DNA from: Mycobacterium arosiense ATCC BAA-1401 = DSM 45069
GTDB taxonomy: Bacteria > Actinomycetota > Actinomycetes > Mycobacteriales > Mycobacteriaceae
Length of the DNA: 42,440 bases
Direction: 5' to 3'
Assembly: GCF_002086125.1 (NCBI RefSeq)
Contig: NZ_MVHG01000039.1
Span: 1 to 42,440, forward strand
Both the position numbers and the translations under genes were made by a program. The notes below the pieces were generated by a model. It saw nothing but the letters and a program-made list of their open reading frames with translations, was not told the origin of the DNA and searched no databases. Every line of letters begins with the position of its first letter. The stretch's first letter is position 1. Positions 23,424 through 32,732 of this stretch are shown here, piece after piece.

Positions 23424-25393
23424 GGCCGAAATATGGCGGCGATCTCGGCGACGCGCGGGTCGTCGCGCAGCTGCTCCAGCGTCTCCGGGAGGGGTAGGCG
23501 CCAATTCGGGTACTCGTCGATGGTGCCGGGCAGATTCGGTTGTCGCGGTTCGGCGACGATGTCGTAGGGCGAGATCAGCTTCAACCTGCTCGGCGTCGCC
23601 GCCAGGAACCGGTGCATCGCGGTGATGATGTCGTTCTCGTCCGGATCGTCCGGCAGCAGCCCTTCGGAACGCAGCAGGGTCAGCCACTCGGCCTTTTCCT
23701 TCTCGGCGCAGGCTTGCTCTGCGGGTACGTCGTCGAGCAGGTCGAGCTGCGCGCGTACCCGCACGTGTTCGCCGCGCAAAAAGCCCGCCACAGTGGGCAG
23801 GTCATGTGTGGACAGGCTGGCGGCCGCGCGCGACGGCCACCTCGACGAGGCAAGCAGAGGTTGGTCGGGTGCGGACTCGTCGCGAGTGAACCAGGACACC
23901 GCGCAGCCCAGCATTCCGTTGGCCCCCAACGCTTCGGTGACTTCCGGCTCGACCGTGCCCAAGTCCTCACCGACCACGGTCGCGCCGGCACGGTGGGCTT
24001 CCAGCGCGAGCACGGCAAGCATGGCGTCGGCGTCGTAGTGGACGTACGTACCGCGGTCGGCAGACTCGCCCGGCGGTATCCACCACAGCCGCCACAATCC
24101 CGCGACGTGGTCGATTCGCAGGCCGTCGGCGTGAATAAGAATGGCGCGCAGCATGTCTCGCAGCGCGGTGTACCCGGTTGCGGCGAGCCGGTCCGGTCGC
24201 CAGGGCGGCAGCCCCCAATCTTGGCCGTGCGGGGTGAAATTGTCCGGGGGAGCGCCGACGTGAACTCCGGTCGCCAGCATGTCGGCCAAGGCCCACGCGT
24301 CGGCCCCGTCGGAGTCGACGCCGACCGGCAGGTCGTGCAATACACCCAGCGCCATACCCGCTCGTCGCGCGGCGCCGCGGACTTCGCCCAGCTGTTCGGC
24401 ACAGCGTTGCTGCACCCAGGCGTGAAAGGCAATCCGTGGTGCCAGTTCCCGGCTGGCCTCGGTGACCCCCGGGCCGTCGACATCACGCAGGGATTCGGGC
24501 CATTGCGGCCAGCGGCCGCCGTATCGCTCGGCTAGCGCGCAGTACGTGGCCCACTGACGCAATGCCTTGGAGGGGGATTCGTCGAGCGGGCAGGGCCGAT
24601 CCTGCGCGCGCCACAGCAACTCCAGCGCGGCGCGCTTGGCGGCCCAGACGAGGTCGTGGTCGATTTGCTCGGTATGCGGCCAGACGCGCAGCGCGTCGAC
24701 TTCCGCGCGGGTTTGCGGGTCGGCTCGACGGTAGGCGTCGAGATCCTCGATACGGACCGCCAGCGGGTTGGTGAAACGTCGACTCGATGGGGTGTAGGGG
24801 GAGGGCTGCACCGGATGGGTTGGGCCGGGGGCGTTGAGCGGGTTGAGCAATACCGCACCCGCGCCGTGCGCCGCCGCGGTCCAATCGATGAACTCCCGCA
24901 GGTCGCCCAGATCACCGATGCCCCAGGAGCGGCCCGAGCGCAGCGCATACAGCTGCAGCATCCATCCCCAGGTCACCGCCGTCTGCGGCACCCGCGGCGG
25001 GGCCGCTATCAGGGTGACTTCCTGGTCATCCCGGGTGTGCAGCCGGTACCAACCCGGCGCCAGGTCGTCGGGCAGTTCGTCGCGCACTTCGGCGCGGGTG
25101 CCGTCCTCGCCGACCAGCGCCGCCGCTCCTGGAAACGGTCGGGGCCGGCCGTTCAGTCGTATCGCGATTGTCGGTGCGAGGGCTCCCGCGCGCTTGCGCT
25201 CGACCAGTTTTGCCAATTCGCGACGCCGGCCGGCGTCGTCAGCGGCATCGACCTCGAGCAACCCGAGCACCCGGATCACCACGTCGGCATCGACTTGCAC
25301 CGGTTCTCGTCGCTCATTGCGGTAAAAGGTCGCCACTCCATGGGCCTCAGCCAGTTGGCGCAAGTCCTCTGGCACCGGCGTGGGTCTGGCCAT
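23405..25393 (-). CDS. malQ: 4-alpha-glucanotransferase (amylomaltase, GH77), short form
   Basis: A 662-residue GH77 enzyme that moves alpha-1,4-glucan segments between maltodextrins. Catalytic residues are visible: nucleophile Asp428 in GLRIDHVAG, acid/base Glu476 in VGEDLG, and Asp531 in STHDLPT. Other family segments are [14 protein letters not shown], and [10 protein letters not shown]. tuberculosis MalQ (Rv1781c) has 724 residues; the N-terminal domain here is shorter, so this may be a second, divergent copy. The farther start at 25456 is a TTG without an RBS, so ATG 25393 is chosen. It lies downstream of the mce operon in the same direction, 138 bp after the MPT64-like gene, and overlaps metH tail to tail. 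Confidence 0.9.
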
Positions 25394-25531
25394 CAGATCG
25401 TTCGCGCGGGCGGCATGGCGGTGCAGATGGGTGATGGCATGGTGCTCAGATGGCAAAGAGGCGGGCGCACTTTCGAAACGTACCCACCCGCGGCCGACTT
25501 ACACGGCCGCCTGCGTGGCCGATGGGTTTGC

Positions 25532-26299
25532 TCAGATGCGCAGCACCGGACCCAGTGCCGACAACGGGATGTGCGCCTGGACGGTGCCGCCGTCCATGTA
25601 CCACTGCGGCAGCCCGGGGGAGAAGTTGATCGGCTCGTCGTGGCCGACCGGATAGTCAGGCATGTAGAGGATCAACTCGTCGGGCGTCAGCGCCCACGCC
25701 TTGTACGCGCCGGAGTAGACCTTGTCGGGCGTCCAACGGTCGAGAATGAACGGGTATGTGCCCGGATCATGCGGTGGCGGCGCCTGATTAAGCGCCGTGT
25801 CGATGAACGGCGCGGCCAGCGGCGGGATCGCGGAGAGCGGGTTTGACGTCGTCAGGTCGGCGAGCTGCACCCGTCTGCCCGCTGCCATGTCGAAGGTGAA
25901 CGTCCGATAGGCGTTGTTGGGCTTGGGCCCGTCGGCGTGGTAGTCCTCGTGGAACACCGCGCTGAGCAGGTTGCCGTGCCGGAAGACCTCGAAGTTCTCC
26001 TCGCCGTAGCTGTCGGCGGCCATGCCGGCGTTGGCGGTCTTCCAATTGTTGACCAGGGTGTGCAGGTAGTCGCGGATCACCGGGCCGGTGGTCGGGTTGT
26101 CGACCAGGTCGTCGGGCACGGCGATCTTGATGTCGCGAACGGCGTTGCGTTCCGACGTCACCGCGGTGTGGCAGTACTGGCCGTCCCAATCACCGCCGAG
26201 CTCACCGCAGAACGTCGGCGCGGACGCGTGCGTGGTGGCCGCGCCGGGAATCGTTGCGGCGGTGGCTATTAGGAATGCCGCCGACAGTCTCTCGAGCAT
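25532..26299 (-). CDS. Secreted MPT64/RsiV-like (DUF3298-type) protein
   Basis: A 255-residue preprotein. Its signal peptide runs about 1-27 and ends HASA before PTFCGELGG. The two Cys of FCGELGG..GQYC match the N-terminal pair of MPT64 (YCEEL..GQAC), as do the central DYHADGPKPNNAYRTF region, the QLADL/..NPLS segment, and the end with GGTVQAHIPLSALGPVL. MPT64 and Rv3036c are secreted mycobacterial antigens of this fold; biochemical role unknown. Start ATG 26299 has GGAG 9 nt upstream; the longer reading to 26719 runs through the next gene and is rejected. It is 17 bp after the Mce-associated gene, so it is likely the next member of the mce transcript. Confidence 0.85.
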   Translation of the reverse strand: MLERLSAAFLIATAATIPGAATTHASAPTFCGELGGDWDGQYCHTAVTSERNAVRDIKIAVPDDLVDNPTTGPVIRDYLHTLVNNWKTANAGMAADSYGEENFEVFRHGNLLSAVFHEDYHADGPKPNNAYRTFTFDMAAGRRVQLADLTTSNPLSAIPPLAAPFIDTALNQAPPPHDPGTYPFILDRWTPDKVYSGAYKAWALTPDELILYMPDYPVGHDEPINFSPGLPQWYMDGGTVQAHIPLSALGPVLRI

Positions 26300-26316
26300 G
26301 GGTGGCTCCACTCGGC

Positions 26317-27012
26317 TCAGAGGAGTTGGACTTTGCTTGCCCGCCAGCGACCGTCGACCTTCTCCATGGTCATCTTGATCCTGCTGCGGTCGATGCGCGG
26401 GTCGGGTGCGGCGGTGTTTGTGACGGTCTGGTCGATGAACAGCAGCACGACCACCTTGTCGGTCGACTCGGACTGGATGGCCGAGTCCACCACCACCCCG
26501 TGCGCGGTCGCCTTGTTGTCGATGAGCAGCTGCCGAAGCTTGACGCTGGATTGGGTATACATGTCCTTGAATTCGCCGGTCGCCCCGTCGAGCACCTGCT
26601 TGAAATTGTCGTCGACCTTGTTCGAATCGATGCTCGTCAGCACCTGCGCATAGGCGACGGCCGCCTGCTGGGCCTGTTCGCCCGCCGCGTTGAGCCGATG
26701 GTCCTGCCACTGCCGCCACCCGAGGAATCCCGAAAGGCCAAGCGCGGCAACGAGTAACGCCGGCAGCGCGCTGCGGCGCAGATAGCGCCGCCAGGGCCGC
26801 TTGGCGCTGTCGGTGTCGGGACGCTTGCGGTTGAGCAGTGCGCCACCTTCGTGCTCGTCCTCGCCGTCGTCGGCGTGCTCGTCACCGTCGTCGGTGGTGG
26901 CCTCGTCGGTGTCTTCGCTTGCGACTTCCGGTGTTTCGGCGCCCGACTGCACGTCGGCTTCCGTATCCGCTTCGGTGTCGGCTTTCGGGTTCTTCTTGGT
27001 AGTCACGACCAC
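26317..27012 (-). CDS. Mce-associated membrane protein (Mas)
   Basis: About 231 residues. The N-terminal 75 are very acidic and low-complexity (TEADTEAD, DDGDEHADDGEDEHEGG), followed by a basic patch (KRPWRRYLRR), one transmembrane helix (about 80-100) and an extracytoplasmic domain. That domain has the Mce-associated pattern (YAQVLTSID, FKDMYTQSS, VVVLLFIDQTVTN, DGRWRASKVQLL). Such proteins are encoded right after mceF in mce operons and stabilise or assist the importer. AGGAG at 27019-27023 is 6 nt from GTG 27012 and immediately abuts ATG 27018, so GTG is preferred. It begins 31 bp after mceF. Confidence 0.85.
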   Translation of the reverse strand: MVVTTKKNPKADTEADTEADVQSGAETPEVASEDTDEATTDDGDEHADDGEDEHEGGALLNRKRPDTDSAKRPWRRYLRRSALPALLVAALGLSGFLGWRQWQDHRLNAAGEQAQQAAVAYAQVLTSIDSNKVDDNFKQVLDGATGEFKDMYTQSSVKLRQLLIDNKATAHGVVVDSAIQSESTDKVVVLLFIDQTVTNTAAPDPRIDRSRIKMTMEKVDGRWRASKVQLL

Positions 27013-27043
27013 GATCATCTCCTAAAGGTCGACGGGCTAGGAC

Positions 27044-28303
27044 TCAGTGCGGCGGTTCGATCGGCAGCTGCGGACCGCCGTAGGGGGTGGGAATGGTGTA
27101 GCGGCCGCGCGGGGTCGGATCGGTCCGCTGGCCGAGGTTCGCGCCCGGTGGCGGGCCGGCGGTGTCGTCGCCGCCCGGCCGCGGCGCGTTTTTGGCCCCA
27201 CGGATCGAGACCGCCGGGTCGTCGTCGCGGCAGTAAGTGTGCATGAAGGGCTCGTAGTAATCGGCGGCGGAGGAGGCGTGCGCCGGTGTCCCGTAGTCGC
27301 ATACGTAGCGCGGGTACAGGTCGGCGGTCGCCCAGACACCGCCGTCGTGAAAGGCGCTCGTCACCGCATCCAATACCGACCCGCGGTAGTCGGGGAACAG
27401 CGCGTTGAGCGCCGGAACCCGCAGATAGAACAGCTGCGACATGGTCGCCATGCTGCCCAGTAACTGCACCATGGTGTCGGAGTTGTCGGCGAACAAGTTG
27501 TCGATGGCCGACAGCGTGCGCGGCGTCTGCTGGGTCAATCGGCGGTAACCGGCTTGCATTCTTGCCACACCGGTCAGCGTCTTGTTGAGTTCGGTTGCGG
27601 CGGAGTTCAATCCGGCGTTCTTGTCGCTCGCCAGGGTGAGCACGACCCGGCTGGTCTTGATGATGCTGGTGGTCTGGGGCAGCACCGAATCGAGCGTCGA
27701 CAGCAGGAACGTGCCGCCGTCGACGATGGCGGTCAGCTTGGCCGGGCCATCCTTGCTCAGGCTCAACTCCTTCTTGATCAACTCGATCTTGTGCGGATCG
27801 ACCTGGGCCAGCAGCCCATCGGCGTCACCGAGCAACCGGGCCAGGCTGACCGGGGCGGTCGTGTGGTCGAGCGCGATGAGGCTGCCGTCGTGCAGATATG
27901 GCCCGGCGTCGGAGGCCGCCTCGAAGTTGAGGTACTGCTCGCCGGCCGGCGAGAGCGCGGACACGTGCACGACGCTGTTCGCCGGGATGCGCACCTTTGA
28001 CGTGATGCTGGCGACGGCGTTCACGCCGTTGTCGGTGATCTGCAACGACTCGATGCGGCCGATGCGGACGCCGCGCAACGCGACGTCCTGATTGGGGAGC
28101 AGCCCGCCGGATTCCGCCAGTCGCACGGTGACCCGGTAGGACGAGGCGAAGGGTTTCACCCGCAACGCGCCGACGAGCAGGTAGGCGGTCGCCACGACCA
28201 GGATGAGCACCAGGCCGGCCACCGACAGCCAGACCTGCTGCCGGTGAGCGGTGCGGACCGCGCGCACAACGACATTGGCGAGGTCGGCGAAGGCGCGGAT
28301 CAC
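27044..28303 (-). CDS. MceF: MCE family lipid-import protein
   Basis: A 419-residue MCE protein. It has a single N-terminal membrane anchor (about 24-45, WLSVAGLVLILVVATAYLLV), then the MlaD/MCE domain (about 50-125) with GGLLPNQDVALRGVRIGRIE, and a long helical region. The last 65 residues are Pro/Gly-rich. Position six of six identifies it as MceF. It should form one subunit of the periplasm-spanning lipid tube fed by the YrbE permease. Start GTG 28303 overlaps the mceE stop (GTGA). The reading to 28447 runs inside mceE and is rejected. Confidence 0.92.
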   Translation of the reverse strand: MIRAFADLANVVVRAVRTAHRQQVWLSVAGLVLILVVATAYLLVGALRVKPFASSYRVTVRLAESGGLLPNQDVALRGVRIGRIESLQITDNGVNAVASITSKVRIPANSVVHVSALSPAGEQYLNFEAASDAGPYLHDGSLIALDHTTAPVSLARLLGDADGLLAQVDPHKIELIKKELSLSKDGPAKLTAIVDGGTFLLSTLDSVLPQTTSIIKTSRVVLTLASDKNAGLNSAATELNKTLTGVARMQAGYRRLTQQTPRTLSAIDNLFADNSDTMVQLLGSMATMSQLFYLRVPALNALFPDYRGSVLDAVTSAFHDGGVWATADLYPRYVCDYGTPAHASSAADYYEPFMHTYCRDDDPAVSIRGAKNAPRPGGDDTAGPPPGANLGQRTDPTPRGRYTIPTPYGGPQLPIEPPH

Positions 28304-29520
28304 GGTTGCGGCCCCGGCGGCGGTGGGGCCGGTGCCGGCGGGGCCCCGGGCGCGACGTCGATCTGCCCCGGAATGTTGGGGTCCGGAATCACCGGAACCT
28401 GGGGCGAATTGGGCCCCCGGCCGACCACGCGTTCCTGCAGCCGCCACAGGGTGTATTTGAGGGTGCCGACGAGCAGGTTCACGTTGTAGTGGTGTGGCCC
28501 GTGCAGCCCGATGTCACCGGGGAATCCGATGTCGGGCAGCGACCCGAGCATGATCTTGTCCACGCCTACGTTCACCGAAATCGAGTTCCCGGCAGTCGAT
28601 TTAACCAACGCAGGAATCAACCGGTTGATCGAAAGCCAGCTGGTATCGGGGCTCATCGCAACGTCGTTGGCGGCCCCGGCGATCGTGTTCAGGTCGCGGA
28701 TCATGCTGCGGCCGCTGGTGTCGGTCCCGCCGATCGACGGGAACCTGGCCAGCAACCGGGAGGTATCTCCCACCTGCACGGCCAGGTTGGACAGCGCACT
28801 GGTGTTGTCGGACAGGGCCGACGTGGCGGGCCTGGCCGCCGACATCAGGTCGCTGATCGTTTGGTTCTTGGCGTCGAGTTGCTCAGTCAGGCACGACAAT
28901 TCGGTCAAGGCGCGCGAGATCTGATCGGATCGGCCGTTTAACGTCGCGAGCAGCTCGTTGGACTTGCGGACCATGTCTCCGAACGCCTGGCCCTGATCGC
29001 CGGTCGCCTTGCCGAACCCGTTGATGATGTTGGTGAAATTGCGCACCGCCCCGCCGTTCACCAGGACCGCCGCCGAGCTCAGCACCGACTCGACGGTCGC
29101 GGCGGCGGCGGTCGAGTCCAGGCCGATGGTGTCGCCGTCGCGCAGCAGCGGCGTATCCGCGGGATCGTCGGCCGGCGGCTTCAGGGCCACGAACACGTCG
29201 CCCAGCGGTGTCGCGGTGCGCAATTCGGCGGTGCTGCCCCGCGGCAGTTGCACGCCGTCCCGGATCCGCAGCCGGGTGACCGCCGTGTAATTGCGGGCGA
29301 CCATCGATTCGAGCTGCCCGACGTCCGCGCCGGCGAGCTTGACCTTGGCGTTCATCGGCAGGTTCAGCGCGTTGGAGAACACCGCGTTCAGCGAATAGCC
29401 GCCCGAGCCCAGGCCCGGGGCCGGAAGCGGCAGGCTGGCAAGGCCGTTCGTGGCGCATCCCGCGGTGACCATCGCCGCGGCAACGGCCGTGAGCACGCCC
29501 CGCACGCCCGCGCCGATCAT
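28300..29520 (-). CDS. MceE: MCE family lipoprotein
   Basis: A 406-residue MCE protein with a lipoprotein signal: a hydrophobic stretch ending VTAGC, with Cys22 as the lipidated residue. The MCE domain follows (GGYSLNAVFSNALNL..MNAKVKLAGADVG), then coiled helices with a Ser/Ala-rich pattern. The C-terminus (about the last 25) is almost pure Pro/Ala. In mce operons the fifth protein is typically the lipoprotein, which fits. Start ATG 29520 overlaps the mceD stop by 4 bp (ATGA), indicating translational coupling. Confidence 0.93.
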   Translation of the reverse strand: MIGAGVRGVLTAVAAAMVTAGCATNGLASLPLPAPGLGSGGYSLNAVFSNALNLPMNAKVKLAGADVGQLESMVARNYTAVTRLRIRDGVQLPRGSTAELRTATPLGDVFVALKPPADDPADTPLLRDGDTIGLDSTAAAATVESVLSSAAVLVNGGAVRNFTNIINGFGKATGDQGQAFGDMVRKSNELLATLNGRSDQISRALTELSCLTEQLDAKNQTISDLMSAARPATSALSDNTSALSNLAVQVGDTSRLLARFPSIGGTDTSGRSMIRDLNTIAGAANDVAMSPDTSWLSINRLIPALVKSTAGNSISVNVGVDKIMLGSLPDIGFPGDIGLHGPHHYNVNLLVGTLKYTLWRLQERVVGRGPNSPQVPVIPDPNIPGQIDVAPGAPPAPAPPPPGPQP

Positions 29521-30632
29521 TTCTGCCCCATGGCGGCCATGCCGTCGAGCACATAGGTCAACCCGAAGTCGGGACCGAAGTCCTGGATGGTCCCGGTGCT
29601 GCAGCCCAGCTGCCGAAGCCCCATCAGGTTGCAGATCTCTTTGGTGTACTGGCTGTCGAAGACCAATCGATCCGTCAGGAAGCGGGCCCGCACGCTGCCG
29701 TTCGCACGGTCGATCATGTTGTAGGCGTTGTCGGCCACCAGCGGGGCCAGATCCAGCAGCTCGGCCAGGTCGCGGCGCTGGTCGGTCACCGTCTTCAGCG
29801 TGTCGTTGCCGTGGAGCACGGCCTGTTTGATGTTGTCGCGGTTGGCGTCGAGCAGGTCACCGGCCCGCTGGATCAGCTGGTCCAGTTTGTGTCCGGTGCT
29901 GCCGCCGCCGAGGTCCTCGTCGGCCATGATTTGGCTGACTTGGTGGATGGTGGAGGCGAATTCGCGCAGTTTCGTGTCATTGGCGGCCACGGCGTCGAAC
30001 AGCGTGCTGATGTTTTTGACGATCGTGGTGATCTGCTCGCGGGTCGCCGCGCCGCCGTCGCTGGACAGCCGCAGCGCCTTGGACAGCTCACCCAGCGCCG
30101 CCTTGATCTTTTCGCCGTTGCCCTTGACCACCTCGGTGCCGCCGCCCAGCACGTCGGCGATCGGGCCGCCGCCGCGGCCGTCGCCCTCGAGCGACTTGGT
30201 CACCTTGTCCAAAACGTTGAGCACGCTGCTGAATTCGACCGGCGTTTTGGTCCTGGGCAGGCCGATGGTGTCGTGGTTCTGCAGGGTCGGTCCACCGTGG
30301 TAAGGCGGCGTCAGCTCGATCTGCCGGTCGGTGAGGATGGACGTGGACACCGTGACGGCCTGGGCGGTCGCGGGCACCTTGACGCGGCGGTCGACGGTGA
30401 ACTGCACCTCGACGTAGCCGCCCTTGGCGTTGATCTTGGTGATCTTTCCCACCGGCATGCCCAGCACCGCCACCTCATTGCCCTCGTAAAGGCCCGAGGC
30501 GCTGTCGAATTGCGCCGTCACGGTGATCGGGTCGTCGTCGGAACTCAAGTACCACCAGCCGGCACCGAGGACCGCGGCGATGACCGCGACCGCGGCGGTG
30601 AGGGCCAGCGCCCTGGCTGCGAACCCTTTCAC
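29517..30632 (-). CDS. MceD: MCE family protein
   Basis: A 371-residue MCE subunit. N-terminal membrane anchor at about 8-28 (ALALTAAVAVIAAVLGAGWW), then the MCE domain from ITVTAQFDSASGLYEGNEVAVLGMPVGKI. The helical part has LDLAPLVADNAYNM, and there is a late Cys pair (ICNLMGLRQLGC) also seen in sister subunits. Start GTG 30632 overlaps the mceC stop (GTGA). The longer reading from 30698 lies inside mceC and is rejected. Confidence 0.92.
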   Translation of the reverse strand: MKGFAARALALTAAVAVIAAVLGAGWWYLSSDDDPITVTAQFDSASGLYEGNEVAVLGMPVGKITKINAKGGYVEVQFTVDRRVKVPATAQAVTVSTSILTDRQIELTPPYHGGPTLQNHDTIGLPRTKTPVEFSSVLNVLDKVTKSLEGDGRGGGPIADVLGGGTEVVKGNGEKIKAALGELSKALRLSSDGGAATREQITTIVKNISTLFDAVAANDTKLREFASTIHQVSQIMADEDLGGGSTGHKLDQLIQRAGDLLDANRDNIKQAVLHGNDTLKTVTDQRRDLAELLDLAPLVADNAYNMIDRANGSVRARFLTDRLVFDSQYTKEICNLMGLRQLGCSTGTIQDFGPDFGLTYVLDGMAAMGQK

Positions 30633-31684
30633 TTGCAATCCTTGAAGTACTGGATCATGCCGAACTGCTTGGCGCGCCCGCTGATTGCGCACATCCACGA
30701 GTCGATCAACGGGACGTTGGGGGCGTTGAAGTTGATCGCGTTGCCGTCACCGGTCAGGTTGGCCGCCTCGCGGAAGAAGATCGGGCTGGTTTGCAGCATG
30801 CTGTGCAGCAGGTCGTCGTGCGCCGACATCAAGTTGGTGAAGTCGCGCATGTCCTTGATCAACGCGTCCAGGCCCGAGCGGTCGTTGACCACGACCTGGC
30901 TCAAAGTATCGACCAGACTCGTCAGGGATCGCATCATCGCGTGGAAAACGGCACGCCGCGCGACGAATTGGCCCAGCAGGTCCTGGCCCTGGTCGACCAA
31001 GGCGCCGATACCGGCCTGCTGGCTCCGCAGCGTGTTGGTGACTTGTTCGGTGCTGCGCAGCAGCTGTCCCAACTGGTCACGTCGCACCGCGATGATCGAC
31101 GACAATGTGTTGATGTTCGTGATCGCCTGCGGCACAACGGCGGGCAGGCCCTCGAGCTGTTTGCCGAGCACCGCCAGCGACTGTGCGAACCTGTCGGAGT
31201 CGACCTGCTCGAAGGTGGTGGTGGCGTCTTGCAACGCGGCCTGCAGGTCGTAGGGCACCTCGGTGTGCGCCAGGTCGAAGGCGTCGCCGGGCAGGTGGGC
31301 GGACCCCCTGGGTTCCAGCGCGAGATAGCGCGAGCCCAAGATGGTGGTGACCCGGATCTGCGCGCGAGAATCCTTGCCCAGCTTGATGTCGTCGCGGACC
31401 CTCAAACCCGCCTCGACATGGTCGCCGACGAGTTTCATGCTCGTGACGGTGCCCACCGGTATGCCCGCGACCACGACCGGGTTGCCGGCCCGCAGCGAGG
31501 CCGCTTGCAAAAACTCAGCGGTGTAATGCCGGTAGCCGGCGCCGATCGCGTGCACCGCCAGCATGATTGCAATCACCACCGCGACCACGCCGACGGCGAT
31601 AAACCCGAGCCACGTCTTGTTATAGCTTTCCAGCGGACGCTTCTTCAATGCGGACAGCCGTCGGCGTATCGATGCCTCAGCCAT
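30629..31684 (-). CDS. MceC: MCE family protein
   Basis: A 351-residue MCE subunit. A basic N-terminus (RRRLSALKKRPLESYNKTW) precedes a membrane anchor (about 25-48), then the MCE domain with AASLRAGNPVVVAGIPVGTV. The helical part has QQAGIGALVDQGQDLLGQF. A Cys near the end (DSWMCAI) and the terminal FKDCK may pair. ATG 31684 has AGGAG 8 nt upstream and overlaps mceB by 8 bp. The longer reading to 31762 is rejected. Confidence 0.92.
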   Translation of the reverse strand: MAEASIRRRLSALKKRPLESYNKTWLGFIAVGVVAVVIAIMLAVHAIGAGYRHYTAEFLQAASLRAGNPVVVAGIPVGTVTSMKLVGDHVEAGLRVRDDIKLGKDSRAQIRVTTILGSRYLALEPRGSAHLPGDAFDLAHTEVPYDLQAALQDATTTFEQVDSDRFAQSLAVLGKQLEGLPAVVPQAITNINTLSSIIAVRRDQLGQLLRSTEQVTNTLRSQQAGIGALVDQGQDLLGQFVARRAVFHAMMRSLTSLVDTLSQVVVNDRSGLDALIKDMRDFTNLMSAHDDLLHSMLQTSPIFFREAANLTGDGNAINFNAPNVPLIDSWMCAISGRAKQFGMIQYFKDCK

Positions 31685-32732
31685 CGGCCGTGCTCCTACA
31701 GCGCGGGGTGTGCCAGGCCCTGTTCCCGGGCGTGGCGGCATTGATGATGATGGGCACGACATCGTTGAGCCCGGGGAAGAAACCCATGAAATTCACGTCG
31801 CACACGTAGGCATTGCCGTACGCGCCCTGATTACCCACGCGAGCAAGGCCCTTCAGCAGCAACGGAATGTTGTCGCCGAAGAACGCCACCTGCGGTTCGA
31901 CGTCCATGATGTGCTTGGTGACCCCGGGGCGGCGATCGATGAATTCGCGCAGCGCCGGGTACACGCCCGTCGCCGAGGCCGAAAGCCGATCGGTCACCCG
32001 GGCCAGCGAACCGACCGAGGCGACCAGGTCCGGTCGCCGCCGGTCGAGGTCGGCGACGACGCCGCGGGCCTGCGTGATCACCCCGTCGAGATTGTCGTTC
32101 TGTTGGGCGAGGTTGCCGACCACCTTGTTGAGGTTGGTGATCACGCTGCCCAGGGCCTGGTCGCGGCCCGCGAAAGTCTGTGTCAGCGTCGAGGTTTGGC
32201 CCACCAGCGTGGTGAGCGACGACGTGTCGCCCTGCAGCGATGCGATGATGCCCTTGGTGAGATTGTCGGCGTCATGTGGGTTCAGCAGGCTGAACAGGGG
32301 CTCGTAGCCGTTGAGTAGCGTGGTGACGTCGAAAGACGGCTCGGTGCGTTGTAGCGGGATGGTGCTGCCCGGCGCAAGCAGCTGTCGACTGCCCTCCTTG
32401 CCCAGCGAAAGTCCGAGGTAACGCTGCCCGACGATGTTCTGGTAGGTCACCGACGCCAGGGTGTTTCCGAATAACCGCTGTTCGGTCTGCACCACGAACG
32501 AGACCTTCGCCAAAGTCCCATCGAGCTCCACCTTTTCGACCCGGCCCACGCGCACCCCGGCCATGCGGACGTCGTCGCCCTCGCGCAGTCCGTACACGTC
32601 GGTGAACACCGCCGAGTACCTGGCGATGTCGCCGGCCACGTCACGCCGCAGACTCACATACACCAGCCAGGTCAGCGTCACCGAGACGACCATGAACAGG
32701 GTCAGCGCGATGAGCGGGCCGCGGAACCTCAT
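31677..32732 (-). CDS. MceB: MCE family protein
   Basis: A 351-residue MCE subunit. Membrane anchor at residues 5-25 (GPLIALTLFMVVSVTLTWLV), then the MCE domain with YSAVFTDVYGLREGDDVRMAG, VRVGRVEKVELDG and the NIVGQRYLGL segment typical of MceB. Start ATG 32732 overlaps the mceA stop (ATGA). The reading to 33236 passes through mceA in another frame and is rejected. Confidence 0.93.
   Translation of the reverse strand: MRFRGPLIALTLFMVVSVTLTWLVYVSLRRDVAGDIARYSAVFTDVYGLREGDDVRMAGVRVGRVEKVELDGTLAKVSFVVQTEQRLFGNTLASVTYQNIVGQRYLGLSLGKEGSRQLLAPGSTIPLQRTEPSFDVTTLLNGYEPLFSLLNPHDADNLTKGIIASLQGDTSSLTTLVGQTSTLTQTFAGRDQALGSVITNLNKVVGNLAQQNDNLDGVITQARGVVADLDRRRPDLVASVGSLARVTDRLSASATGVYPALREFIDRRPGVTKHIMDVEPQVAFFGDNIPLLLKGLARVGNQGAYGNAYVCDVNFMGFFPGLNDVVPIIINAATPGNRAWHTPRCRSTADG

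Noticed and set aside
29811..31253. 480-codon open frame opposite mceC/mceD
   Set aside because: Antisense shadow of two intact MCE genes; composition is not protein-like and no RBS is present.
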